From NCBI RefSeq assembly GCF_000013645.1, contig NC_007952.1:620001-684000 (forward strand): 64,000 nucleotides of DNA, written 5' to 3'. The DNA is from Paraburkholderia xenovorans LB400. Its GTDB lineage: Bacteria; Pseudomonadota; Gammaproteobacteria; Burkholderiales; Burkholderiaceae. The position numbers and the translations under genes are program-made. The notes under the pieces are model-generated. The model was not told where the DNA came from. It saw only the letters and a list, made by a program, of their open reading frames with translations, and made no database searches. Positions 25,014 through 33,376 of the stretch are shown piece after piece. Within the stretch, counting starts at the first letter, position 1. Every line of letters begins with the position of its first letter.

Positions 25014-25148
25014 ATGAAAAAAGCAGTCCTCGCACTCGCCGTTGCCGCCGTATCTTTGTGTGCCGCAGCCCCTGCCTCCGCCAATCCGCATCACCGTTCC
25101 TGCCACCGGGTAATGGTTCATCACCACTGGCAAAACCACTGCCGTTAA
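25014..25148 (+). CDS. small secreted histidine-rich peptide (44 aa)
   Basis: The ORF encodes 44 residues. A classical signal peptide (MKKAVLALAVAAVSLCAAAPASA) is followed by a 21-residue mature part with seven histidines and three cysteines (NPHHRSCHRV, HHHWQNHC). Short secreted peptides with an HHHW motif are common in Burkholderia. The His/Cys content suggests metal binding, but no function is established. A strong rho-independent terminator follows 20 bases after the stop, which supports a real transcription unit. Confidence 0.7.
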   Translation: MKKAVLALAVAAVSLCAAAPASANPHHRSCHRVMVHHHWQNHCR

Positions 25149-25168
25149 TCGCATCGCGCAACAACTTG

Positions 25169-25195
25169 TCCCCGCTGCCCTGCGGGGATTTTTTT
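25169..25195 (+). terminator. rho-independent terminator
   Basis: A TCCCCGC stem (25169-25175) pairs with GCGGGGA (25182-25188) around a 6-base loop, directly followed by a run of T. It ends the transcript of the small His-rich peptide gene and perhaps the lipoprotein gene. Confidence 0.88.
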
Positions 25196-25214
25196 ATGCA
25201 TGATCGTCACGCTT

Positions 25215-26384
25215 TCATGGCTTCATGACGACTTTGATACAGCCGTCTTCCTTGTCACGAAACGTCTTATACATATCGGGTCCTTGTTCGAGCGAAACCG
25301 TGTGCGTAATCACAAAGGACGGATCGATCTGTCCTTCCTGAATGCGATGCAGCAGATCGTCTGTCCAGCGGTTGACGTGGGTTTGTCCCATCTTCCAGGT
25401 GAGGCCTTTATTCATGGAGGCACCGAACGGGATCTTGTCGATGAGCCCGCCATACACTCCCGGCACGGACAATATGCCCGCCGGGCGACACACGTAGATC
25501 ATTTCCCGCAGCACGTGCGGCCGGTCGGTCTCCAGCATCACGGCCTGCTTGACACGGTCGTACATCGCATCGAACGAGCGGGTGGCGTGAGACTCCATGC
25601 CGACTGCGTCAATGCATTTTTCCGGGCCCTTGCCGTTCGTCAACTCCTTCAGACGGTCGAGCACACTCTCCTCGTCGAAGTTGATGGTGATCGCACCGCC
25701 GGCCCTGGCCATGACGAGCCGCTCCGGTACACGGTCGATGACCACCACCTGCCGGGCTCCCAATAGCACGGCGCTACGGATCGCCATCTGGCCGACCGGC
25801 CCCGCACCCCATATGGCGACCGTGTCCTCGGGCTGGATGTCGCAGTTCACCGCCGCCTGCCAGCCGGTCGGAAAAATGTCGCCAAGAAAAAGAACCTGTT
25901 CGTCGGTTAGTCCGTCGGGAATCTTGACGTGCGTGGTGTCCGCCATCGGCACACGCACGTATTCCGCCTGTCCGCCTGCATATCCGCCGGTCAGATGGGA
26001 GTACCCGAATAGTCCGGCCGTTGCATGGCCAAAGACCTTGTCTGCTTTTTCCTTGTTGCGGTTACTGCGCTCGCAAACGGAAAAATTACCGCGCTTGCAC
26101 TGATCACATTCGCCGCAAAAAATCGTGAACGGAATGACGACCCGATCGCCGACGCTCAACGCCTTGTTGTCCTTGCCGACTTCGACCACTTCGCCCATGA
26201 ATTCGTGGCCCATGATGTCGCCACTTTCCATGGTCGGCATAAAGCCGTCGAAGAGATGAAGGTCCGAGCCGCAAATGGCGCACGTCGAGACCTTGATGAT
26301 CGCGTCGCGTCCTTCTTCGATGATCGGGTCGGGGACCGTATCGCAGCGGATGTCGTGTTTGCCATGCCAACGTAGTGCTCTCAT
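25215..26384 (-). CDS. zinc-dependent alcohol dehydrogenase (MDR family, formaldehyde-dehydrogenase-like)
   Basis: This 389-residue medium-chain dehydrogenase has the catalytic zinc ligands Cys38 (AICGSD) and the His60-Glu61 pair in GHEFMG. It also has the four-cysteine structural zinc loop (CGECDQCKRGNFSVC). The nucleotide-binding region shows AIWGAGPVGQMA. The length and MRALRWHGKHDIR start resemble glutathione-independent formaldehyde dehydrogenase-type and threonine-dehydrogenase-like enzymes. In this window a role in formaldehyde or alcohol oxidation is attractive but not proven. The start at 26384 gives the conserved N-terminus; GGGAGC lies just upstream. Confidence 0.88.
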   Translation of the reverse strand: MRALRWHGKHDIRCDTVPDPIIEEGRDAIIKVSTCAICGSDLHLFDGFMPTMESGDIMGHEFMGEVVEVGKDNKALSVGDRVVIPFTIFCGECDQCKRGNFSVCERSNRNKEKADKVFGHATAGLFGYSHLTGGYAGGQAEYVRVPMADTTHVKIPDGLTDEQVLFLGDIFPTGWQAAVNCDIQPEDTVAIWGAGPVGQMAIRSAVLLGARQVVVIDRVPERLVMARAGGAITINFDEESVLDRLKELTNGKGPEKCIDAVGMESHATRSFDAMYDRVKQAVMLETDRPHVLREMIYVCRPAGILSVPGVYGGLIDKIPFGASMNKGLTWKMGQTHVNRWTDDLLHRIQEGQIDPSFVITHTVSLEQGPDMYKTFRDKEDGCIKVVMKP

Positions 26385-26663
26385 TCGAAGCTCCCGGTAA
26401 ATGTCAGTGCCATTGCTTGCATGCGACCGCATGCACAAGGCCGGCGCCTTCCTTCCGCAACGACTATTCCCGCCTGTGGCGGGTGCGTCTTGCGTGTGGG
26501 AATGGCGGTTGCTCAAACTCACGCAGCGGGATTCTTCATGGCCCGCCGCACCGAACCGACCTGCTAAAAAAGCGCACGGGGCTCGAACAGGTAGACAGGA
26601 AAACGGATGCAGCGCACCCGGCGGCGTTTACCGCACGCCGTGCAAATGTCGAGGAGAACGAAA

Positions 26664-27581
26664 GTGAGCCGATCGATCCGCCCGGAAGCGCCCGCCCGCC
26701 GCCGCAGCGGTAGCATCTTCCACATTGCTGTCGAAGCCGTCAGCAGATTTGCGTCGGACAGATGCACGACTCTGGCGGCCAGTATCAGCTTCTACGCGGC
26801 GTTTTCTCTCGCGCCGACGTTGCTGATCGTCCTCACGGTGACAGGCTGGTTTTTCGGCGAGGCCGCCGCCCGCGGCAAGCTGTTTGCGCAGGTGCACGAC
26901 ATCCTCGGCAACGACGCAGCCGGCGCGATGCAGGCCGTTGTCGAAAGCGCGCATCGTGCAAGCGGAGGCGGCCTGGCCGCGCTTCTCTCGATCGTGCTGC
27001 TGGTGATCGGCGCATCGGCCACCTTCAGTTCGCTGAACACGGCGCTCGACGTTGTCTTCGCCGCGAAGCCGAAAGCCGGGCTGGCCGGATTGGCCCTTCT
27101 GGTGCGAGCACGCCTCATTTCGTTCGGGTTGGTACTCGGTGTCGGATTCCTGCTCGTGGTTTCGCTGGTCCTGGATACGGCAATCACTTTCGTCGGACAA
27201 CGACTGTTCGGCGAATCGCCGCTGGTGATCGCCGCGCAGATCGCGCAAACCGTTTTCGGCATCGTCGTGTTATCCGCCGCTTTTACGGCAATGCTGCGCT
27301 GGTTGCCGGACACGCATGTCCCATTTCGCCACGCCATGACGGGCGCAATCGTTTCTGCGGTTCTTTTCTCGGTGGGACGGCGGCTCTTCGGGCTTTACCT
27401 CGCGCATGCCGGCACGGCGAACTCGTTCGGTGCCGCCGGCTCGCTCGCCGTGCTGATGTTGTGGCTTTATTTCTCCGCAGCGGTGTTTCTACTCGGCGCA
27501 GAGGTCGCTTCAGCGATGGACGGCGAGCGTCAGACGCCGGACGGCAAGAAGCCCGTAACTGTCGGGCAGCCCCGCAATTGA
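26664..27581 (+). CDS. YihY/BrkB-family inner membrane protein
   Basis: This roughly 305-residue protein has about six membrane helices and the YihY signature (LAASISFYAAFSLAPTLLI, WLPDTHVPFRHAMTGA, LMLWLYFSAAVFLLGAE). The family was once called ribonuclease BN but is now regarded as membrane proteins of uncertain, perhaps transport-related, function. The GTG at 26664 has AGGAG at the right distance and is preferred to an ATG at 26607 that would add 19 poorly conserved residues. Confidence 0.85.
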   Translation: MSRSIRPEAPARRRSGSIFHIAVEAVSRFASDRCTTLAASISFYAAFSLAPTLLIVLTVTGWFFGEAAARGKLFAQVHDILGNDAAGAMQAVVESAHRASGGGLAALLSIVLLVIGASATFSSLNTALDVVFAAKPKAGLAGLALLVRARLISFGLVLGVGFLLVVSLVLDTAITFVGQRLFGESPLVIAAQIAQTVFGIVVLSAAFTAMLRWLPDTHVPFRHAMTGAIVSAVLFSVGRRLFGLYLAHAGTANSFGAAGSLAVLMLWLYFSAAVFLLGAEVASAMDGERQTPDGKKPVTVGQPRN

Positions 27582-27705
27582 CCAGATCGATGGCAGCGCG
27601 TGGAAGCGTGACAGAGATGCCAGATCGCGCTGAATCGGCAGGCATATCGCTTGCTCGACTACGGTGGCAACCAGACCATTCAACCGCATCACCGAGGAGA
27701 TCACA

Positions 27706-28239
27706 ATGCAAGCCACGAAAGAGAACCAGACGGACACCCGCACCGGCACAACCGACGCGTTGGCCTTTCTGGAGGCGGACCATCGAGCAGTTGAAAAGTT
27801 GTTCACCGCTTTCAAGAAAGCGGACGACGACCTCGAAGCGAAGGCGGCGCTGGCACAGCGTGCCTGCGAAGAGCTAACCATTCATGCGATGCTGGAGGAG
27901 GAACTGCTTTATCCGGCTGCGCAGGAAGCGTTGCCTGACAGCGATAAGGTGGACGTCGAAGAAGCCTACGTCGAGCACTACCTCGTCAAATCGCTGATTG
28001 CGAAATTCGAAACGCTGAAAGCGGGCGACAAAGGTTTCGACGCAACCTTCAAGGTAATGAGTGAGATGGTGGACCATCACGTGGAGGAAGAAGAACAGGA
28101 ACTCTTCCCGGAACTGCGCAAGTCGAAATGCGATCTCCGCACGCTCGGTGAAAAGCTGGCAAAACGCAAGGCGGAACTGCAAGCCAAGCTCGATGCCGTG
28201 GGCAGCAGAGCGGTGGGCGACAAGACCGCGACGCTTTGA
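27706..28239 (+). CDS. hemerythrin HHE-domain protein
   Basis: This 177-residue helical protein has the histidines and acidic residues of a hemerythrin-like di-iron site spread over four helices: FLEADHRAV, TIHAMLEEELLYP, VEHYLVKSL and MVDHHVEEEEQELFP. The lysine-rich C-terminal helix is coiled-coil-like. Such proteins bind oxygen or nitric oxide or take part in iron and redox stress responses. The start follows GAGGAGATCACA. It stands alone, 124 bases after the YihY gene. Confidence 0.88.
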   Translation: MQATKENQTDTRTGTTDALAFLEADHRAVEKLFTAFKKADDDLEAKAALAQRACEELTIHAMLEEELLYPAAQEALPDSDKVDVEEAYVEHYLVKSLIAKFETLKAGDKGFDATFKVMSEMVDHHVEEEEQELFPELRKSKCDLRTLGEKLAKRKAELQAKLDAVGSRAVGDKTATL

Positions 28240-28380
28240 GTCGAGCAGCCTGACGGCAACGGCGGAATGGGGCTGAGAGGATTCGTTTTTCACCTGGCAT
28301 CAGTAGGAATCCGCAGTGTTTAGCCAAGCGCACCTGCGGATGTTTGCAAATCCGTAGCTCCAATCCGATCGTCAACCAGG

Positions 28381-29058
28381 TTATCCAGCACGCGCTCCGC
28401 GAGACTCCAGAATCGCGGGCATTGCCATGAGTGAATCGATCAAACCATCGCACGCTAGCGCCGCCGACCCGTGTGGCCCGGCATAGCCATAGCGCACGAT
28501 AAATACCGGCAGACCCGCCGCTCGCGCGGCGCTCACGTCGACCGGCGAATCACCAACCAGTACGCTGTTTTCAGGTTCCACGTCGAGCAGCCTGCACGCG
28601 TGCCACAACGGTTCGGGATCGGGCTTCATTCTCGCTATCGAGTCGCCGGCCACCAGTACGTCGAGGTAGCGGGCAAGGCCAGTCATGAGCAATAGCCGCG
28701 CAGCGAGTTCTTCCGGTTTGTTGGTGACGCATGCAAGCCGGTAGCCACGACGCTGCAACTCCGCAAGCCCTGCCTCCACGTGTGGAAAAACGCGGCCTAG
28801 GCGTCCATTGGTCTGCACATAGTGGCGATGAAACACGTTCAACGCATGGTCGACATCGACGCGCCGGTCCAGACCGGCTGCTTCAAGGGAACGTCGAACC
28901 AGGTTAGGTACGCCCTTGCCGATGAAACCGCTAACGGTCGCGAACGGCAACCGCGCTGCGTTGAACTCGTCGAGCATATGGCTGACCGCTTCGACAATGT
29001 CCGGCGCGGTGTCGACCATCGTACCGTCGAGATCGACCAGCACGGCTTTGGACTGCAT
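28381..29058 (-). CDS. cbbZ: phosphoglycolate phosphatase
   Basis: This 225-residue HAD phosphatase has motif I DLDGT (residues 9-13, nucleophile Asp9), motif II TNKPE and motif III/IV KPDPEP and GDSPVD. The CAP domain between 20 and 85 matches Gph/CbbZ, which removes 2-phosphoglycolate made by RuBisCO oxygenation. It pairs with cbbY immediately upstream on the same strand. The start MQSKAV at 29058 is preferred; an ATG three codons earlier is possible. The gene is 24 kb from the cbb operon. Confidence 0.85.
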   Translation of the reverse strand: MQSKAVLVDLDGTMVDTAPDIVEAVSHMLDEFNAARLPFATVSGFIGKGVPNLVRRSLEAAGLDRRVDVDHALNVFHRHYVQTNGRLGRVFPHVEAGLAELQRRGYRLACVTNKPEELAARLLLMTGLARYLDVLVAGDSIARMKPDPEPLWHACRLLDVEPENSVLVGDSPVDVSAARAAGLPVFIVRYGYAGPHGSAALACDGLIDSLMAMPAILESRGARAG

Positions 29059-29092
29059 GCTTCTCATGAGTGGCCTCGCGAGCATACGCAGA

Positions 29093-29857
29093 TCAGGCAA
29101 GCGCGGCCGACGCGTGGCGATGCCACTGACGCAAGGTGGCCAGATCGACCCATCCGGCCCGTTCATCCGGTACAGACGAAGGAATCGGCGCGTGCGGTTC
29201 GCCCAGGTGAGGGAGCACGGCCAACGCGCCGTCGAAATCATCTTGCGACGTATAGGCGGTTGGCGTCACGATAGTGGGAACGCCCGCCGCGCGTGCGGCG
29301 CGCAGACCATTCGCGGAGTCTTCGAAGGCCACGCAGTCCGGGCCTTTCAGCCCGAGCTGACGAAGCACGTCGAGATAGACGTCGGGCGAAGGCTTTTTTA
29401 CGTGGGTCGTGCCGGCATCGCAAATCGCGGCAAAGCGCGTACGCCACGCGGGTCCGAACGGCGTTTGCAGCAATGCGTCTAGGTTCGCTGGCGTGGTGGT
29501 GGTTGCGATCGCAACCGGAATGGCGGCCGCTTGCGCCTCGGCAATCAGACGCGCAATGCCCGGCCGCAACGGCAAGCCGCCGTTGCTCACGCGCGCGGCA
29601 TAGTGACGGGTTTTGATGGCGTGCACCGCGTCTATCACGTCGTTGATACGCGTGCCGTCCGCTTCCTCCAGATCGGCGACGTGCCAGTAATGCCGCAGGC
29701 GCTCCTTGCCGCCCGCCACCTTCAGAAGACGCGTGTAGAGCGGTTCGTCCCAGAACCAGTCGAGACCCACTTCGGCAAATGCGGCATTGAAGGCCTGCAA
29801 ATGAGCGGTCTCGGTATCGGCAAGCGTGCCGTCGACGTCGAAAATCAGGGCTTGCAT
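29093..29857 (-). CDS. cbbY: CbbY-type sugar-bisphosphate phosphatase
   Basis: This 254-residue HAD protein has nucleophile Asp7 in FDVDGT, the TTTTPAN motif II and KKPSPDVY/EDSANGLRAA motifs III-IV. It is strikingly similar in phrasing to CbbY of hydrogen-oxidising beta-proteobacteria. CbbY from red-type autotrophs degrades xylulose-1,5-bisphosphate, a misfire product that inhibits RuBisCO. It forms a pair with cbbZ, 34 bases apart, so both metabolic-repair enzymes of the Calvin cycle are co-transcribed away from the main operon. Confidence 0.88.
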   Translation of the reverse strand: MQALIFDVDGTLADTETAHLQAFNAAFAEVGLDWFWDEPLYTRLLKVAGGKERLRHYWHVADLEEADGTRINDVIDAVHAIKTRHYAARVSNGGLPLRPGIARLIAEAQAAAIPVAIATTTTPANLDALLQTPFGPAWRTRFAAICDAGTTHVKKPSPDVYLDVLRQLGLKGPDCVAFEDSANGLRAARAAGVPTIVTPTAYTSQDDFDGALAVLPHLGEPHAPIPSSVPDERAGWVDLATLRQWHRHASAALA

Positions 29858-30004
29858 GGTCCGGGCTCTCCTGAGTTCAAGCAGCTTCAAGCAGGTTCAA
29901 GCAGCCACGATAGCGGAGCCGGATGCCGATTTGAATTCAGAGATTCTTTGGTCTCCGGTAAGACATCCTTTGAGTAGTTGTGTCGAGCACGCGGAAACGC
30001 CGCG

Positions 30005-30427
30005 CTATTTCTTCGCCCGAGGATCGGTCACGAAGCCTATTTTTGTCAGCCCGCCGGCCTGCGCAGCTGACATCACGTCGGCAACACGTTCATAAGGCAC
30101 TTTGCGGTCGGCCCGTAAATGCAGTTCGGGTTGAGGCTTCGCGCGCGCGGCCTCGGCGATCCTTGCGCGCAGAACGTCGTCGGCCACGGGATGGCCGTCC
30201 CAAAGAATCGAGCCGTCCGCTCGCACGGCAACGTCGAGATGTGCGGGTTTGACGTTGTCTGGCTGGCTGCTCGCTTGCGGCAGATCGATCTTCACCGCGT
30301 GCTGCATGGCCGGAATGGTGACGAGAAAGATGATCAGCAGTACCAGCATCACGTCGACGAGCGGGGTCATGTTGATTTCATTCATCAGGCCGCTATCTTC
30401 GTCGTCGGAGAACGGGGTCATTGCCAT
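30005..30427 (-). CDS. exbD: ExbD-type energy-coupling protein
   Basis: This 140-residue protein has one membrane helix near the N-terminus (MTPLVDVMLVLLIIFLVTIPAM) with the conserved aspartate in LVDVML that carries protons, and a periplasmic domain. It starts 10 bases before the exbB stop. With ExbB and TonB it powers TonB-dependent outer-membrane transport. Confidence 0.92.
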   Translation of the reverse strand: MAMTPFSDDEDSGLMNEINMTPLVDVMLVLLIIFLVTIPAMQHAVKIDLPQASSQPDNVKPAHLDVAVRADGSILWDGHPVADDVLRARIAEAARAKPQPELHLRADRKVPYERVADVMSAAQAGGLTKIGFVTDPRAKK

Positions 30428-31206
30428 TTGAGCGCTCCGTCGTTCGTGGCGTCATTGGCTTTGCCATTTGCCGCAGGAACGGCGCGCGGCACGATGCGCA
30501 TGTCGGGACCGGTACTCGACGGCAATTGCGAGCCGGTCACGAAATACGCATGCAGTCCATGCGCGAAACGCTTGAGTCTCGTCACGACCGACTTGTTGGC
30601 GCGGGTCAGCCCGTTGTATCCCAGCACCGCGGGTATCGCTACAAAGAGGCCGAAGGCCGTCATGATCAGCGACTCGCCGACCGGTCCGGCGACGTGATCG
30701 ATCGAGGTCTGTCCCGTCTCGCCGATCAGGATGAGCGCGTGGTAAATGCCCCACACGGTGCCGAAGAGCCCCACGAAGGGCGCGGTGCTGCCGATCGATG
30801 CCAACACCGCGAGTCCGCTTTGCATGCGTGCGATGGCGTCGTCCATCGTGTCCTGCAGGCGGCGCGTAATCCAGTCGGATACGTCGATGCGGTCATGCAG
30901 ATGCGACTGCGTTTGCCGATGATGGGCCGCGGCTTCCTCGCCGGCCAGAGCGAGCGCGAGAAGCGGGTTGTCGCGGACCGACTTCGATGCTTCGGCGCCG
31001 AGGCTCTTCAAGCCGTCCTCGAAACGGTCGGCTCGCCAGAATTGCGCTTCGGCCTGGCGGGTTACGCGCCTGATCCGCACAATGGTCCATAGCTTGACGA
31101 GAATCACCGTCCACGAGAGAACCGACATGATCAGCAACGTGCCCAGAATGCAGCGCGTGACGATATCGCCGCTTTCCCAGACATTCGCGAGGCCGTAGTG
31201 TTGCAT
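30418..31206 (-). CDS. exbB: ExbB-type proton channel protein
   Basis: This 262-residue protein has three membrane segments and the MotA/TolQ/ExbB core (LAVLASIGSTAPFVGLFGTVWGIYHAL, then GPVGESLIMTAFGLFVAIPAVLGYN). It lies between the tonB and exbD genes in one operon. A TonB-dependent receptor gene 2 kb away is the obvious client. Confidence 0.92.
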   Translation of the reverse strand: MQHYGLANVWESGDIVTRCILGTLLIMSVLSWTVILVKLWTIVRIRRVTRQAEAQFWRADRFEDGLKSLGAEASKSVRDNPLLALALAGEEAAAHHRQTQSHLHDRIDVSDWITRRLQDTMDDAIARMQSGLAVLASIGSTAPFVGLFGTVWGIYHALILIGETGQTSIDHVAGPVGESLIMTAFGLFVAIPAVLGYNGLTRANKSVVTRLKRFAHGLHAYFVTGSQLPSSTGPDMRIVPRAVPAANGKANDATNDGALKWQ

Positions 31207-31233
31207 GGTGATTTCCTTTGACCCGTAGACAAG

Positions 31234-31995
31234 TTACTCGGTCAAGCCGAAGACGAACGATTCCGAATAGGCGGCGCGTACCGCTTCGCCGTTTTCCCTG
31301 TATGGCTGGCAGGCCCCGGCGTGCACGGCAGAGAGCGCTGCGTCGTCGAGCCGGGGATAGCCGCTGCTTTTTTGCAGTTGCGCGGTTTCGATATGACCGC
31401 TCAGGCCTACTACGAAGCGCACGATCGCCGTGCCGCTCTCACTGCGGCGCTTCGATATGTCGGGATAATCCGGCTTGGGAATATCGCAATCGACGTGCGC
31501 TACGCTCTTTGGTGTAGCCGGTGCATTCGTTGCCGGTGCTGCGGGCGAAGGCGCAGCAGCAACGGCCGGGGCAGTGGGCTCCGGTGAGCGTGCAGCGTCT
31601 CTGGACGGCGACGGCGTGGCAGGTACATCCGGCGCACCTGGCGCACCCGGCGCAGGCGCTACGCTGCTGCGCGGCGCCTTGAGACGAGGCGGCGCGAGTT
31701 TGCTGCGTGCCGGAGGCTGCGCGGCTTGCGGCGCTGCAACCACGGCGGCCGGCGCGGGCACGGCACGCGCTACAGGTGTGATGGGTGCAGCCGTCTCCGG
31801 CTCATTCCTCAACAACATCGCAACGATGGCCGGTGCTTCGACCGTTCGCTCCACCGTCCTGTCCAGCGTTGCCGACACCCACGCGAGCAAACCCACATGA
31901 GCGGCGACCACGGCGCCCAGCGCCACGACGATCCGACGGCGCCATGCCGTATCGTTCGCGGTATATCCCGCCGTCGCCGTTGCACGTTCCAGCAT
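31234..31995 (-). CDS. tonB: TonB protein
   Basis: This 253-residue protein has an N-terminal membrane anchor (IVVALGAVVAAHVGLLAWV). A Pro/Ala-rich periplasmic spacer follows at about 60-160, and then a TonB C-terminal domain (YPDISKRRSESGTAIVRFVV, SSGYPRLDDAALSAV). It leads the tonB-exbB-exbD operon. The start MLERATATA at 31995 is preferred over longer versions from 32040. It transduces proton-motive force to outer-membrane receptors. Confidence 0.88.
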   Translation of the reverse strand: MLERATATAGYTANDTAWRRRIVVALGAVVAAHVGLLAWVSATLDRTVERTVEAPAIVAMLLRNEPETAAPITPVARAVPAPAAVVAAPQAAQPPARSKLAPPRLKAPRSSVAPAPGAPGAPDVPATPSPSRDAARSPEPTAPAVAAAPSPAAPATNAPATPKSVAHVDCDIPKPDYPDISKRRSESGTAIVRFVVGLSGHIETAQLQKSSGYPRLDDAALSAVHAGACQPYRENGEAVRAAYSESFVFGLTE

Positions 31996-32195
31996 CACGG
32001 TCGAGGCCTTGCATTGGCCACCTCCGCGTTTATTTTCCACCCCTGTAGCGTGTTTTAGTACTGCCGCGGGCCGCGCAGCGTCAATTCGGGAAAATCTCCC
32101 GCCAGATGTTCGTTGTCAAACGATCCTCCAATGGACTACTTTGCTTGAATGACGCGAGCTTTCGCGGCGCAGCGCTTTCACAACGGAGTACAACA

Positions 32196-33290
32196 ATGCT
32201 GGAGACACGGTTCCGCAACACCACACCAACACGTTCCCTCGCTTTCGCTGTCGCCACGTTAGCCACTGCCGCCACGGCGTTCGCGCTCGCCGCGAGCACG
32301 GCATACGCCGCCGCCCCAATGGCCTACGTGACCAGCGAGAAGGCCGGCGTCGGCGTGATCGATCTGGATCAGATGACGCTGACAAAGACGTTTCCGGTCG
32401 GCGCCGACGGCCCACGCGGCCTGAGTCTGAATACCGACGGCACACGGCTTCTCGTGGCCAACAAGAACACCGGCGACCTGGCGGTGATCGACACGGCTTC
32501 GGGTCAGGTCGTGCAGCGTGTGAAGATCGGCAAGAACCCCGAATATGTGCGCGTGCACAATGGCTTCGCATACGTAACCTACGAGCCCGGCGAAGACGGT
32601 GGCCCACCTGCCGCCAACGCAAAGCCGGGTGCCGACGACGATGACGCCAACAAGCCGCCCGCGCAGATCGCGATCGTCGATATGAAAACCTGGCGCGTGA
32701 TCCGTTCAGTGACGAGCGGCCACGAAACCGAAGGCATCGAATTCTCACGCGACGGCAACATGATGCTCGTCACCAACGAGGGCGACGACACGGTGTCCGT
32801 TTATCACGTCCGCACGGGCGCGCCGGTGAGAACCGTGAAGCTCGTCGCAGGTGGCCGTCCGCGCGGCATCCGCCTGTCTCCGGATGGCAAGGATTATGTG
32901 GTCACGCTCGAATCGCTAAGCAAGTTCGTGGTGATCGACGCGCGTACGTACCAGGTTACGAAGACTGTCGATACGAAGCTCGGGCCTTACGGGGTAGCGT
33001 TCGGGCCGGATGGCAAGCGGCTTTTTGTCGCCGCGGCGCGCGACAGGACCGTGCAGGTTTTCGACGGCCACAGCTACGAGCATCTCGCCGACGTGCCGGT
33101 GGGGCAGCGTTGCTGGCACTTCAGCTTCACGCCGGATGGCGCGAAGCTGCTGGTGGCGTGCGGGCGCTCCGACGCGGTGTATGTGCTCGACGCGCAGAGC
33201 TATCAGCCGATCAAGCAGATCGGCGAACTGCCGCTGGCCTGGGGCATCGTCACTTATCCGCATAGCGACGGCTCGATCGAATCGCATTGA
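32196..33290 (+). CDS. YncE-like seven-bladed beta-propeller protein, PQQ-catabolism associated
   Basis: This 364-residue protein has a signal peptide (about 1-35, ending AAST-AYA) and repeated propeller blades with phrases such as DGTRLLVANKNTGDLAVID, GIRLSPDGKDYVV and FGPDGKRLFVAA. These mark the YncE/40-residue beta-propeller family. Related proteins occur next to PQQ-dependent dehydrogenases and near the TonB receptor YncD in enterics. It is convergent with the TonB-dependent receptor gene, separated by a strong hairpin. A periplasmic binding or chaperone role in PQQ or metal handling is inferred from context only. Confidence 0.85.
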   Translation: MLETRFRNTTPTRSLAFAVATLATAATAFALAASTAYAAAPMAYVTSEKAGVGVIDLDQMTLTKTFPVGADGPRGLSLNTDGTRLLVANKNTGDLAVIDTASGQVVQRVKIGKNPEYVRVHNGFAYVTYEPGEDGGPPAANAKPGADDDDANKPPAQIAIVDMKTWRVIRSVTSGHETEGIEFSRDGNMMLVTNEGDDTVSVYHVRTGAPVRTVKLVAGGRPRGIRLSPDGKDYVVTLESLSKFVVIDARTYQVTKTVDTKLGPYGVAFGPDGKRLFVAAARDRTVQVFDGHSYEHLADVPVGQRCWHFSFTPDGAKLLVACGRSDAVYVLDAQSYQPIKQIGELPLAWGIVTYPHSDGSIESH

Positions 33291-33320
33291 GCGCGTGCAG
33301 CATGTGAGCCGATGAGCCGA

Positions 33321-33367
33321 TGAGCCGATCACGCGTCGTCAGGCGACACGACGCGCCGATCGGCTCA
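33321..33367. terminator. two-tier inverted repeat between convergent genes
   Basis: Bases 33321-33330 pair with 33358-33367, and inside them 33332-33339 pair with 33348-33355. The element lies between the propeller gene and the receptor gene, which converge. It is preceded by a short tandem repeat of GAGCCGAT. A bidirectional terminator is likely. Confidence 0.6.
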
Positions 33368-33376
33368 CACCCATAG

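Noticed and set aside
33306..33330. Short tandem GAGCCGAT repeats considered as a possible repeat array
   Set aside because: Only three copies, forming one arm of the hairpin between two convergent genes; not a CRISPR or dispersed array.
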